Below are positions 8,343 to 16,610 of a stretch of DNA of 64,000 nt, piece by piece. Numbering within the stretch: the stretch's first letter is position 1; each line of letters begins with the position of its first letter. Where the stretch lies: assembly GCF_000702065.1 (NCBI RefSeq), contig NZ_JNKN01000001.1:1-64000 (forward strand), given 5' to 3'. Origin of the DNA: Kandleria vitulina DSM 20405. Its GTDB lineage: Bacteria; Bacillota_I; Bacilli_A; Erysipelotrichales; Coprobacillaceae. The notes beneath the pieces were generated by a model. The model ran no database searches and was not told the origin of the DNA. It saw only the letters and a program-made list of their open reading frames with translations. The position numbers and the translations under genes are program-made.

Positions 8343-9717
8343 CTTGTGCAATACATTTCAGCATTTCTCCAAAGAGAAGATATTCTTCAATATTATCAAG
8401 TTTCTTTATTTTTGGAATATAGTGTCTTGGTACATAATCTTCAAGTTTTTTCACTACATCTTCTACATTCACAACATTTGAACAATAGAAAGCTAATACC
8501 TCTGGAGAGAAAGTCATAATAGAAAGAAGGAAATGCTTTGCGACAATATCCAAACATCCTTCTTCACTTAGAATCTGTTCACGAGGATCTTTCTCATAAA
8601 TAAATGGCAGCTGATGAAGATCTCCTGATACATCCATATGACCGTTCATGATCTTTCCTTCATTGATGTTTCCCATACCTGCTACATAGGAAGATTTAGG
8701 CAGATACAAAAATGACAATGATTTATAGTCCTGCAGTTCATATAAAGTCATTGCGATCGCTTCGCTAGCTTTATCTAAATGAATATTCATATACGGATAT
8801 TTTTCTTTAAAATGAGTAATAATATCAACATTAAACAATTGATCTTTTTCTAAAGTCAGATGTCCTTGATCTATTATTCCCGGTGTGGCAATGCCCACCT
8901 TTTTTAAGTGCGGATAGGAAACAAGCATAAAGTCGATAAGATCATCTAGATCATCAATACAGAGTTTCTGTTTAATAATTTGTCCATGTTCCAATACACT
9001 TGAATGTTTGTAGACACGATAGAGGATCCTTGTACTTCTTGTCGTCTTAAAAATACCGATGGATAAAATATCCTCATCATAATCTACAGACAATTGTAAT
9101 GCTTTAGGGATATCTACTACTTCCTGAGCAAGCAGTGAATCACCAACAAGCTTCAGTGCGCCTCTGACATCATATTTTGCAAATACCTGAGAAGGAACAG
9201 TGACCACGGGAATCTGATGGAAGATGGACTGTACTTTAGGCTGCTGATATCCAATCTGGGGTGCAAGAAGAATAATATCACAGTTTCTTCCTACGGCTGT
9301 CAATTCATTATAAGGGACAGCTTCAAAATGATAATCCATACACAATGTAGTCGCTGCCTGATTTAATTCCTGTGCAAAAAAGCCCGTTGTCAGTCCACTT
9401 GTACAAGATAAAAGAACCTGAACTATTTTTGTATTTTCAGCTGTAGCCATAGCATCAATAAGCTCATTAAACAAAGAAGAGGCATGTCCTAAGGTCTGCA
9501 TCTGAAAATGAAGATAAAAATCAATATGATCATTTTTCTTATTGGTTACAGACAATTCAATGACATTCCCCTGAAAAACCACTTTACCGATAGCTCCTAC
9601 ACCATCAAGAACAATTGTCTTTTCATCAACTTCTTTTATATTATACTGTTCACTCTTTTGACCTAGTATCCAAGATCTATAGACTTTAACATAGATTTCT
9701 CTTAAAAAATCGTCCAT
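8326..9717 (-). CDS. PTS EIIB (lactose/cellobiose type) fused to a degenerate ROK-kinase domain
   Basis: An unusual fusion, 463 aa from the chosen start. About 90 N-terminal residues are unassigned. Next is an EIIB-like domain at about 97-180 with VQVLLSCTSGLTT, where the Cys (about 105) is the expected phospho-acceptor, and LLAPQIGYQ as in cellobiose EIIB. From about 215 to the end it resembles a ROK sugar kinase (KKVGIATPGIIDQG; NVDIITHF; MGNINEGKIMNGHMDVSGDLH). The kinase looks dead: the nucleotide motif DIGGT is absent, the catalytic NDAN is replaced by KASE, and the Zn cysteines are missing. I use the ATG at 9715-9717 because GAGGTGA lies 8 nt upstream. A sugar-sensing regulator is a guess. 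No PTS partner is adjacent. Confidence 0.75.
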   Translation of the reverse strand: MDDFLREIYVKVYRSWILGQKSEQYNIKEVDEKTIVLDGVGAIGKVVFQGNVIELSVTNKKNDHIDFYLHFQMQTLGHASSLFNELIDAMATAENTKIVQVLLSCTSGLTTGFFAQELNQAATTLCMDYHFEAVPYNELTAVGRNCDIILLAPQIGYQQPKVQSIFHQIPVVTVPSQVFAKYDVRGALKLVGDSLLAQEVVDIPKALQLSVDYDEDILSIGIFKTTRSTRILYRVYKHSSVLEHGQIIKQKLCIDDLDDLIDFMLVSYPHLKKVGIATPGIIDQGHLTLEKDQLFNVDIITHFKEKYPYMNIHLDKASEAIAMTLYELQDYKSLSFLYLPKSSYVAGMGNINEGKIMNGHMDVSGDLHQLPFIYEKDPREQILSEEGCLDIVAKHFLLSIMTFSPEVLAFYCSNVVNVEDVVKKLEDYVPRHYIPKIKKLDNIEEYLLFGEMLKCIAQEKQST

Positions 9718-9774
9718 AAAACGTTTCACCTCATCCTTATTTTACCATTTTTTAATAGTTTTGGTAGCCTTTTC

Positions 9775-9800
9775 AAAAAAGCAGTGACATTAGTCACTGC
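9775..9800 (-). terminator. Terminator of the MarR-ABC operon
   Basis: GCAGTGAC (9781-9788) pairs with GTCACTGC (9793-9800); six Ts follow on the minus strand (9775-9780). The upstream ABC gene stops at 9800-9802. Confidence 0.85.
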
Positions 9801-11611
9801 TAGGCATTTTCAAACTGTGATTCGTATAATTCACTATAGAATCCTTTTTGTTTTAATAATGTATCATGATTACCAATTTCTACGATATCGCCATCTTTCA
9901 TGACAATGATCGTATTGGCATCTCTAATTGTAGAAAGACGATGTGCAATAATAAACGATGTTCTTCCTTCCATCAGCTTATCCATACCATTTTGAATAAG
10001 TAATTCTGTTCTCGTATCAACGGATGAGGTTGCTTCATCAAGAATCAGAATCTTAGGATTTTTAATAAAAGCTCTAGCAATTGTCAGCAATTGTTTTTGT
10101 CCAGCTGAAATATTGCTTGATTCTTCATTAATTACAGTATCCATTCCTTCAGGCAATGTCTGAATAAAATGGTGAGCATAAGCATTCTGGCAGGCTTCTT
10201 CTATTTCATCGTCACTTGCATCCAATGCTCCATACTTAAGATTGTCCTTGATTGTTCCATTAAAGAGCCATGTATCCTGAAGGACCATTCCAAATAGACT
10301 ACGAAGATCGCTTCTTTTCAATTTGGTAATATCTACTCCATCTATTAAGATAGAACCTTTATTGAGTTCATAGAATCTCATCAACAGTTTAATAATAGTA
10401 GACTTGCCTGCTCCTGTTGGACCAACGATAGCAACTTTCTGTCCTGCATGTACATGAAGATTGAAATCATTGATGATGATCTTATCTTCATTGTATCCAA
10501 ATTGCACATGATCAAATGTAACTGCTCCATTCATCTTAGCTACATCTTCACTTGAAACTTCAGCTTCTTCAAGATCAAGCTCTTTCTCTTCAAGGAACTC
10601 AAAGACACGTTCACTCGCTGCACCAGCAGACTGTAGAAGATTAAGAACCTGAGCCAGCTGAGAGATAGGCTGATTGAAGTTTCTTACATAAGTCACAAAG
10701 GCCTGAATATCACCGATGGTAATAATCTTTCCCGTAGCAAGATAACCACCTACAATACACACTGCCACATAGCCTAAGTTCCCTACAAATTGAGAGATCG
10801 GCATCATAAGTGAACCAAAGAACTGTGATTTCCACGCTGATTCATACAATGACGCATTGTACGTATTGAATTTATCAATAGCCTCTTCTTCTCCATTAAA
10901 AGCCTTTACGACAAGATGTCCACCATATATTTCTTCAATATGTCCATCTACATCCCCTAACGCAGTTTGCTGCTGAGAAAAGTACTTCTGGGATTTTTTC
11001 ATCAGTAAAGCTATTAATGTTAAAGATAAAGGAAGTATCAACAAGGCAATAAGTGTCATCTGCCATGAGATAGAAAGCATCATAATAAGTATTCCTACCA
11101 CTGTAGTAAAAGAGGTAATCATCTGTGATAAAGACTGATTCAATGATTGCGCAATTGTATCAATATCATTGGTTACACGAGAAAGAATATCCCCACTCGC
11201 ATGTTTATCAAAATAAGATAATGGAAGTCTATTCATCTTTTCAGAAAGATCTTTACGTAAAGAATACGCAACCTCCTGTGAAACACCTGAGACAATCCAA
11301 CCTTGAATATAGCTAAAGAAGGCACTAATAAGATAAAGAACAATCAATATAATAGCAATATGAAGAATATACTTAAAATCAATTCCTCCTGTATTATTGA
11401 CTTTAGCCATTACCCCTTGTGCTAGCTTATCAGTTGCTTTAGCAAGAACCTTTGGTCCTACAATAGAGAAGATTGTGGACCCTACCGCAAAGATAGTAAC
11501 GATAATCAAACGTAAGGCATAAGGACGAACATATTTCAATAGTGAGCCCATTGCCTTTTTTAAATCATTGGCTTTTTCTGTAGGCCCTTGAATTTTTCCT
11601 GGTCTAGGCAT
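9800..11611 (-). CDS. ABC exporter half-transporter (permease-ATPase), consensus Walker B
   Basis: A 603-aa type IV ABC exporter subunit. A six-helix membrane domain at about 30-330 precedes the ATPase: Walker A GPTGAGKST, signature NISAGQKQ, Walker B ILILDEATSSVD with the catalytic Glu, and the H-loop IAHRLS. The signature departs from LSGGQ, as expected when the partner carries the degenerate site. It overlaps the preceding ABC gene by 8 nt, so the two should form a heterodimer. The substrate is unknown; MarR control suggests a toxic compound or drug. Confidence 0.92.
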   Translation of the reverse strand: MPRPGKIQGPTEKANDLKKAMGSLLKYVRPYALRLIIVTIFAVGSTIFSIVGPKVLAKATDKLAQGVMAKVNNTGGIDFKYILHIAIILIVLYLISAFFSYIQGWIVSGVSQEVAYSLRKDLSEKMNRLPLSYFDKHASGDILSRVTNDIDTIAQSLNQSLSQMITSFTTVVGILIMMLSISWQMTLIALLILPLSLTLIALLMKKSQKYFSQQQTALGDVDGHIEEIYGGHLVVKAFNGEEEAIDKFNTYNASLYESAWKSQFFGSLMMPISQFVGNLGYVAVCIVGGYLATGKIITIGDIQAFVTYVRNFNQPISQLAQVLNLLQSAGAASERVFEFLEEKELDLEEAEVSSEDVAKMNGAVTFDHVQFGYNEDKIIINDFNLHVHAGQKVAIVGPTGAGKSTIIKLLMRFYELNKGSILIDGVDITKLKRSDLRSLFGMVLQDTWLFNGTIKDNLKYGALDASDDEIEEACQNAYAHHFIQTLPEGMDTVINEESSNISAGQKQLLTIARAFIKNPKILILDEATSSVDTRTELLIQNGMDKLMEGRTSFIIAHRLSTIRDANTIIVMKDGDIVEIGNHDTLLKQKGFYSELYESQFENA

Positions 11612-13889
11612 GAGTCAGTTCCTCCTTTGTTAACTGTGATTGAGCAATTTCCTGATAAATTTGACAAGTTGAAAGAAGCTGTTCATGCGTACCTTTTCCA
11701 ACAATGCGTCCTTCATCAAGAACGATGATCTGATCCGCATGCATGATTGAAGCAATACGCTGCCCAACAATCAATACAGTCGTCTGCTTCTTATCACAAA
11801 GTGTCTTTAATTCTTTTCTTAATGCAGCATCTGTCTTGAAATCAAGAGCACTAAATGAATCATCAAAGATAAGAATATCCGGATCTTTAGCTAGTGCACG
11901 AGCGATGGATAAACGTTGTTTCTGTCCACCAGAAACATTCTGTCCACCCTGTGAAATAGGATGATCTAATCCATCTTCAAATTTATTTACAAACTCATCT
12001 GCCTGAGCAATGCGAAGATATTCTTTTAGCTCATCATCAGTCGCTTCATTTGTACCAAATGTTAAATTGGAACGAATTGTTCCTGAGAATAACAATCCTT
12101 TCTGTGGTACCATTCCGATGCTTTCTCTTAACTTATACAATGATGTATCTCGAACATCCACCCCATTCACTTTTACCTGTCCACTTGTTGCATCATAGAA
12201 ACGAGGAATCAAATTAATTAAGGTCGATTTACCTGACCCCGTTGATCCAATAAAAGCTGTCGTCTTGCCTGGATGTGCTACAAATGAAATATCATTTAAC
12301 ACGGGTGCATCAGCACCTGGGTATGAGAATGAAACATGATCGAATGAGATGACACCTTTTTCTTCTTCATTAAAGTCTTTCACTTCACTTGCCTCTTTAA
12401 TCTGACAATCCGTATCCAATACTTCCGCAATACGTGAAGCTGAAATAGAAGCTCTTGGCACAATGATCGCAATAACTGCAATCATCAAGAAGCCCATAAT
12501 GACCATAATGCTATACTGAAGGAAAGCCATCATATCTCCAATGGCAATATTACCAAGGTCAATCTGTTTTGCACCAACGTAGATAATGACAACTGAGACA
12601 GCGTTCATTAAAAACATCATGATCGGCATCAATGATGACATCATTCTATTAACAAAAAGATTGATTTTCATTAAATCCTTATTTGATTCATCAAAACGAC
12701 GTTCTGCTTCTTTCTCATTGCCAAAGGCACGGATCACAAGAACACCGCTGAGATTCTCTCTCATACGTAAGTTAAGACGGTCAATGAGGGATTGAATGAT
12801 CTTGAACTTAGGCATCGCAATCATAAATGTAACCAAAAGAATCACAAAGATAATCACAATGACAATCGCAATTACCCAAGTCATAGAAGCAGACCCTTCA
12901 ATTGCTCTTAACAGTGCCCCAACACCTAAAACCGGAGCATAACAGATCATACGCACAAACATCGTAATAACTGACTGTATCTGCGTAATATCATTTGTAC
13001 TTCTTGTGATAAGTGAAGCTGTAGAAAACTGATTCATCTCTTCTTGAGAAAAGCTTTCTACCTTCTTAAATAAAGCCACACGCAAATCTCTTGCGATCTT
13101 GCTGGCAAGCAATGACGCAAAAAGTGCTGAGACGATGGATGCCACCGCTCCAGTTAATGCCACCATCAGCATGCGCACCCCAGCATTTTTGATATAGCTG
13201 TTTTGTACTTGGTCAGTGTCCCCACCTAATTTCTTATATTCATTCTTAACCGCACTTCCTGCCGCAATATTGAGATTGGTTTCTCCCATATTCTCAATTT
13301 GTGTCTCAATAGCTGAATAGATTTCTTTTTGTTTTGAAGAAGGCATCTGCTTAACAAAGAATAAAGCATTTCCTTCTTTTAGTGCTTTCTTCATTAAAGA
13401 AGACTGTTCTTTTTCTCCTTTAGCAATAAGATAAGCAATCTGTTTTTCAGCCATTTCTTTAAATGACTCAAACTGTTCACTATTCATATTGGCATGTGTA
13501 AGCATATTTACAACAATAATACGCTTAGATAATGAATCGCTTAATTCATCCTGATCTACATCTTCTTTTAAAACATAGACATCCTCTTTAATATTCTTAA
13601 AACGATCCTTTACATCTTCACTAAGATCTTTCTTATTCGTTAAAGTATAAGATGTCTTAATAAGCTTCTGATCTTTTGACGAAGAGACATCAAGCAAAGC
13701 ATCATAGCTTTCTTTGCTTAATACTTCCGCTACCCCATTCACAAAACCACCTGATTGAATCCCATTTGAAACAATGTTGCTCATCGCATCAGGAAGTGCT
13801 AATTCTGTAGCGACCTGCCCAAAGATAAAGAGTATCGCTAGTACAAACAGGTACCAGTATTTCATCATGTATTTACGTAATTTCCACAT
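11604..13889 (-). CDS. ABC exporter half-transporter with large extracytoplasmic loop, degenerate Walker B
   Basis: A 761-aa partner subunit. Between the first helix (about 12-30) and the second (about 235) is an inserted hydrophilic region of about 200 residues, rich in Lys/Glu, predicted outside the membrane. The ATPase domain has Walker A GSTGSGKST and signature VSGGQKQ, but Walker B reads ILIFDDSFSALD, with Asp instead of the catalytic Glu: the non-hydrolysing site of heterodimeric exporters. The ATG at 13889 directly abuts the MarR stop codon, and a GGGAGG site lies inside the end of the MarR gene. It forms one operon with MarR and the next ABC gene. Confidence 0.92.
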   Translation of the reverse strand: MWKLRKYMMKYWYLFVLAILFIFGQVATELALPDAMSNIVSNGIQSGGFVNGVAEVLSKESYDALLDVSSSKDQKLIKTSYTLTNKKDLSEDVKDRFKNIKEDVYVLKEDVDQDELSDSLSKRIIVVNMLTHANMNSEQFESFKEMAEKQIAYLIAKGEKEQSSLMKKALKEGNALFFVKQMPSSKQKEIYSAIETQIENMGETNLNIAAGSAVKNEYKKLGGDTDQVQNSYIKNAGVRMLMVALTGAVASIVSALFASLLASKIARDLRVALFKKVESFSQEEMNQFSTASLITRSTNDITQIQSVITMFVRMICYAPVLGVGALLRAIEGSASMTWVIAIVIVIIFVILLVTFMIAMPKFKIIQSLIDRLNLRMRENLSGVLVIRAFGNEKEAERRFDESNKDLMKINLFVNRMMSSLMPIMMFLMNAVSVVIIYVGAKQIDLGNIAIGDMMAFLQYSIMVIMGFLMIAVIAIIVPRASISASRIAEVLDTDCQIKEASEVKDFNEEEKGVISFDHVSFSYPGADAPVLNDISFVAHPGKTTAFIGSTGSGKSTLINLIPRFYDATSGQVKVNGVDVRDTSLYKLRESIGMVPQKGLLFSGTIRSNLTFGTNEATDDELKEYLRIAQADEFVNKFEDGLDHPISQGGQNVSGGQKQRLSIARALAKDPDILIFDDSFSALDFKTDAALRKELKTLCDKKQTTVLIVGQRIASIMHADQIIVLDEGRIVGKGTHEQLLSTCQIYQEIAQSQLTKEELTHA

Positions 13890-14336
13890 CTACTCTTCCT
13901 CCCGTAGATTTTGAGTGATTATATCCGCAATACGAATAAAGTGTTCGTAATCTTCAACTGTTAATGAATTGATCATCTTCCTTGTTAATCCATCAATAGC
14001 TAAAGCGGCCTTTTCTAATTCCATTAATCCCTGTTCAGTGATCTCTAATGTATATTTACGATGATCACTGCTAGAAAGACTGCGCTTAATATATCCTGCT
14101 TCTTCAAGTCTTTTGATTCTGACTGAAAGTGTTGCATTGCTTATATGCATCTGTTTCGCAATTTCACTTTGTGTCAGTTTTCCTTCTTCTATCATATGCA
14201 ATAAGAAGCACTGTTCTTTTGTAACATGCACATTCTTTGTAGCTTCCTGGCATTGATTATGAAACAGTTTCTTAATCAAGAACACCTTTCCCATCACACT
14301 TTTAAAATATTCATTTTCAAAAATGATATCTTCCAT
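13890..14336 (-). CDS. MarR-family transcriptional regulator
   Basis: A 148-aa MarR regulator with a winged helix at about 35-110 (LTQSEIAKQMHISNATLSVR, then RLEEAGYIKRSLSSSDHRK, the wing). It is first in the operon ahead of the two ABC genes. Its own promoter region carries two copies of a GTTAG-N4-(C/T)TAAC palindrome flanking the -10, so autorepression and control of the exporter are likely. The ATG at 14336 has AAGGAGG 5 nt upstream. Confidence 0.92.
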   Translation of the reverse strand: MEDIIFENEYFKSVMGKVFLIKKLFHNQCQEATKNVHVTKEQCFLLHMIEEGKLTQSEIAKQMHISNATLSVRIKRLEEAGYIKRSLSSSDHRKYTLEITEQGLMELEKAALAIDGLTRKMINSLTVEDYEHFIRIADIITQNLREEE

Positions 14337-14351
14337 AGCGCCCTCCTTTTA

Positions 14352-14395
14352 GTTAATGTACTAACCATTATAGTTAGCCCACTAACAAAACACAA
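14352..14395 (-). promoter_or_regulatory. MarR operon promoter with two flanking operators
   Basis: Minus-strand -10 TATAAT (14367-14372), with TTGTGT at 14390-14395 as a weak -35 and a 17-nt spacer. Palindrome GTTAATGTACTAAC (14352-14365) lies downstream of the -10 and GTTAGCCCACTAAC (14373-14386) lies within the spacer. The two sites are 21 bp apart, i.e. on the same DNA face. Confidence 0.75.
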
Positions 14396-14396
14396 G

Positions 14397-14426
14397 AAAA
14401 AAGTAGAAATATTCATTTCTACTTTT
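14397..14426 (-). terminator. proB terminator
   Basis: AAAAGTAGAAAT (14399-14410) pairs with ATTTCTACTTTT (14415-14426), loop ATTC, then Ts on the minus strand. The proB stop (14419-14421) lies in the stem. Confidence 0.8.
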
Positions 14427-15543
14427 CATATGTGATATACATATTGTTGGCATGAATGACTTCATCATAGTCTTTATAATGAAGTATATTCTCAATTTCA
14501 GATGTGTTGAAGCCTTTGATCAAGCGGATTTCATCGCTTGCATAATTGACAACACCTTTACCGATTGTCTTCTTGTTTTCATCGATAATATTGACAACCT
14601 GTCCTGAAAGGAACTGCCCTTCTACATCAATGATTCCTGATGGCAAGAGGCTGACATGTTTTCTTACAAGAGCTTTCTTGCATCCTTCATCAACAATGAT
14701 TGAACCTTTTGCATTAGAACGATAAACAAGCCAATGTTCTCTGGCATTAAGATTCTTTCCACCATTGCCATTGAACCATGTTCCTTCATCTTTTAAGGCA
14801 TTAAGAATGCTGTTGGCTTTTTCACCATTGACAATGCACATATGACTACCATAATCATTGACCATACGTGCTGCTTTAAGTTTTGTGGCCATACCACCTG
14901 TTCCTAGATTAGAAGATGTATCACCAGCATAACGCATGACTTCCTTGGTAATCTTTGGCACATAGCTTATAAGTGTCGCATTTTTATCAATTTTTGGGTT
15001 AGCTGTATATAAACCATCAATATCACTTACTAAAATAAGCAGTTCTGCTTCAATGACTGGGACAAGCAATGATGCAAGAGTATCATTGTCTCCAAATTTG
15101 ATTTCTTCTACAGCCAAGGCATCATTTTCATTGATGATAGGTACTACATCATAATCAAGCAAGGCATTGATTGTATAGTTTAAATTATTTAATCTCTTAC
15201 GGTCATCAAAATCATCGTGATTAAGTAAAATCTGTGAACACTTCATATCAAAGATTTTGAAGAACTCTTCATAGATTTCCATAAGCTTAGCCTGTCCAAT
15301 GGCAGCTAAAGCCTGCTTTTGTGGCAATGTGGTAGGCTTGCTTTCTAGTCCAAGCTTTCCCATACCTGCGGCGATTGCACCAGAAGAAACGAGTACTACT
15401 GTGTAGCCCTGTCTTTTTAATGTAGCAATCTGACTGATAATTTTTAAGATTTTTTCTTTATTGATTTTACCATTTGTATCACAAAGTGAAGTTGATCCTA
15501 CTTTAATGATAATTCTATGGATATCCTTTATATTTCTTTTCAT
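14419..15543 (-). CDS. proB: Glutamate 5-kinase
   Basis: Phosphorylates glutamate to gamma-glutamyl phosphate, the first step of proline synthesis. The amino-acid-kinase domain (about 1-255) shows IIKVGSTSLCD, VLVSSGAIAAGMGKLG, the NENDALA segment and SDIDGLYTANP. A PUA domain follows at about 275-355 (KGSIIVDEGCKKAL, SGIIDVEGQF). I start at the ATG at 15541-15543 (MKRNIKDIHR, 374 aa), after an AGGGAGATC site; 47 codons of open frame upstream run into the hydrolase gene and are not family sequence. proA, the usual partner, is not in the window. A TATAAT at 15565-15570 may be its own -10. Confidence 0.95.
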   Translation of the reverse strand: MKRNIKDIHRIIIKVGSTSLCDTNGKINKEKILKIISQIATLKRQGYTVVLVSSGAIAAGMGKLGLESKPTTLPQKQALAAIGQAKLMEIYEEFFKIFDMKCSQILLNHDDFDDRKRLNNLNYTINALLDYDVVPIINENDALAVEEIKFGDNDTLASLLVPVIEAELLILVSDIDGLYTANPKIDKNATLISYVPKITKEVMRYAGDTSSNLGTGGMATKLKAARMVNDYGSHMCIVNGEKANSILNALKDEGTWFNGNGGKNLNAREHWLVYRSNAKGSIIVDEGCKKALVRKHVSLLPSGIIDVEGQFLSGQVVNIIDENKKTIGKGVVNYASDEIRLIKGFNTSEIENILHYKDYDEVIHANNMYITYEK

Positions 15544-15586
15544 GTGATCTCCCTCATTGGCATTATTATAATGAATTTTTGCACAT

Positions 15587-15613
15587 AAGAAAAGCACATT
15601 ATGAAATGTGCTT
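15587..15613 (-). terminator. Terminator of the alpha/beta hydrolase gene
   Basis: AAGCACATT (15592-15600) pairs with AATGTGCTT (15605-15613); a TTTTCTT tract follows on the minus strand. The stop codon 15599-15601 is at the stem-loop junction. It separates the hydrolase gene from proB. Confidence 0.75.
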
Positions 15614-16525
15614 ACATAACCATATATAAATATCTTCATCGCTTTCTTCATGTTCAAGATCATTAAAGATTTCATGTCTTCCATGTCGATAAAGTTTCAT
15701 CTTGACATCCTTGAATCCCGCCTGTCGATATATCATATATAATCCTGTAACTCCTTTACCATATTGTCCAACTGGATCATTGGCTCCGCTGATAAGCAAT
15801 ATTGGCAATGTTTTAGGAATCTGTTTAATTGTCTTTTTCTTTTGAATAAGCTGTATCAATGAGAAAAGATTATAGTATCCATTTAATGTAAATGTATAAG
15901 ATGTCATTGGATCATTCTCATACTTCATGACTTCCTCTTCATTATTGGATAGCCAATCATGCTTAGTAGCAGGATAAGCAATATGACTGTTGTAATTCTT
16001 AAAGCTTAAGGCTTCCACCTGCGCGCTGCGATACTGCCATCCCTTAACTAATGCCATTGATTGACATAACCTCTTTCCAGTAGAAAGAAGCGCAGACGGA
16101 GTCAGTCCAGTTCCCATTAATACACATCCTGCAAGACCTTCTTTATGACGAGCAATATAGAGTCGCATCAGAAATGATCCCATGGAATGTCCCATCATGA
16201 AATACGGTACATCGGGATATTTTTTCTTGATGGATGTTCTTAATTTATGGAGATCCTCAACCACATATTCATAGCCTTTGGTATTTGGAAAAGATCCCCA
16301 TTCACTTTCATCAAGGACAGAAAGGCCATGACCCAAATGATCATTGCCAACCACATAGATGCCACGCTGACACAAATATGTTGCTAAACGATCATAACGA
16401 TCAATATGATCAATCATGCCATGAGCAATCTGAAGAACAGCCTTGACTTCACTTGGAATCCACTCTATTGCGTGAATAAGATGAAGATGATCACTTGATT
16501 GGAAATAAAATTCATTTTTTATCAT
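15599..16525 (-). CDS. Alpha/beta hydrolase (monoacylglycerol lipase / serine aminopeptidase S33-like)
   Basis: A 308-aa hydrolase of the lysophospholipase/monoacylglycerol lipase type. The oxyanion motif is QIAHGMIDH at about 32-40, the nucleophile elbow is GHSMGS (Ser near 115), the acid is in ISGANDPVG, and the His is in RHGRHEIFND. No signal peptide is visible, so it is probably cytoplasmic and acts on lipid esters; the exact substrate cannot be read from sequence. The ATG at 16525 has a GAGGGTG site. It stands alone between thrS and proB, with terminators on both sides. Confidence 0.88.
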   Translation of the reverse strand: MIKNEFYFQSSDHLHLIHAIEWIPSEVKAVLQIAHGMIDHIDRYDRLATYLCQRGIYVVGNDHLGHGLSVLDESEWGSFPNTKGYEYVVEDLHKLRTSIKKKYPDVPYFMMGHSMGSFLMRLYIARHKEGLAGCVLMGTGLTPSALLSTGKRLCQSMALVKGWQYRSAQVEALSFKNYNSHIAYPATKHDWLSNNEEEVMKYENDPMTSYTFTLNGYYNLFSLIQLIQKKKTIKQIPKTLPILLISGANDPVGQYGKGVTGLYMIYRQAGFKDVKMKLYRHGRHEIFNDLEHEESDEDIYIWLCKHIS

Positions 16526-16578
16526 ATTTGCACCCTCTTTATCACTATTATATCTAAAATAGAGATTTTCATAAAGAA

Positions 16579-16608
16579 GAAAAAGTCCTAGATATCTCTA
16601 GGACTTTT
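16579..16608 (-). terminator. thrS terminator
   Basis: AAAAGTCCTAGA (16581-16592) pairs with TCTAGGACTTTT (16597-16608), loop TATC, then T-rich minus-strand sequence. It starts 2 nt after the thrS stop. Confidence 0.85.
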
Positions 16609-16610
16609 CA

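Noticed and set aside
8263-8481. Plus-strand 72-codon frame at the end of the MetE-like gene
   Set aside because: Runs through the bidirectional terminator and into the EIIB-ROK gene in antisense.
15544-15684. N-terminal extension of proB
   Set aside because: The 47 codons overlap the hydrolase gene and its terminator; a good ribosome binding site and the family start are at 15543.
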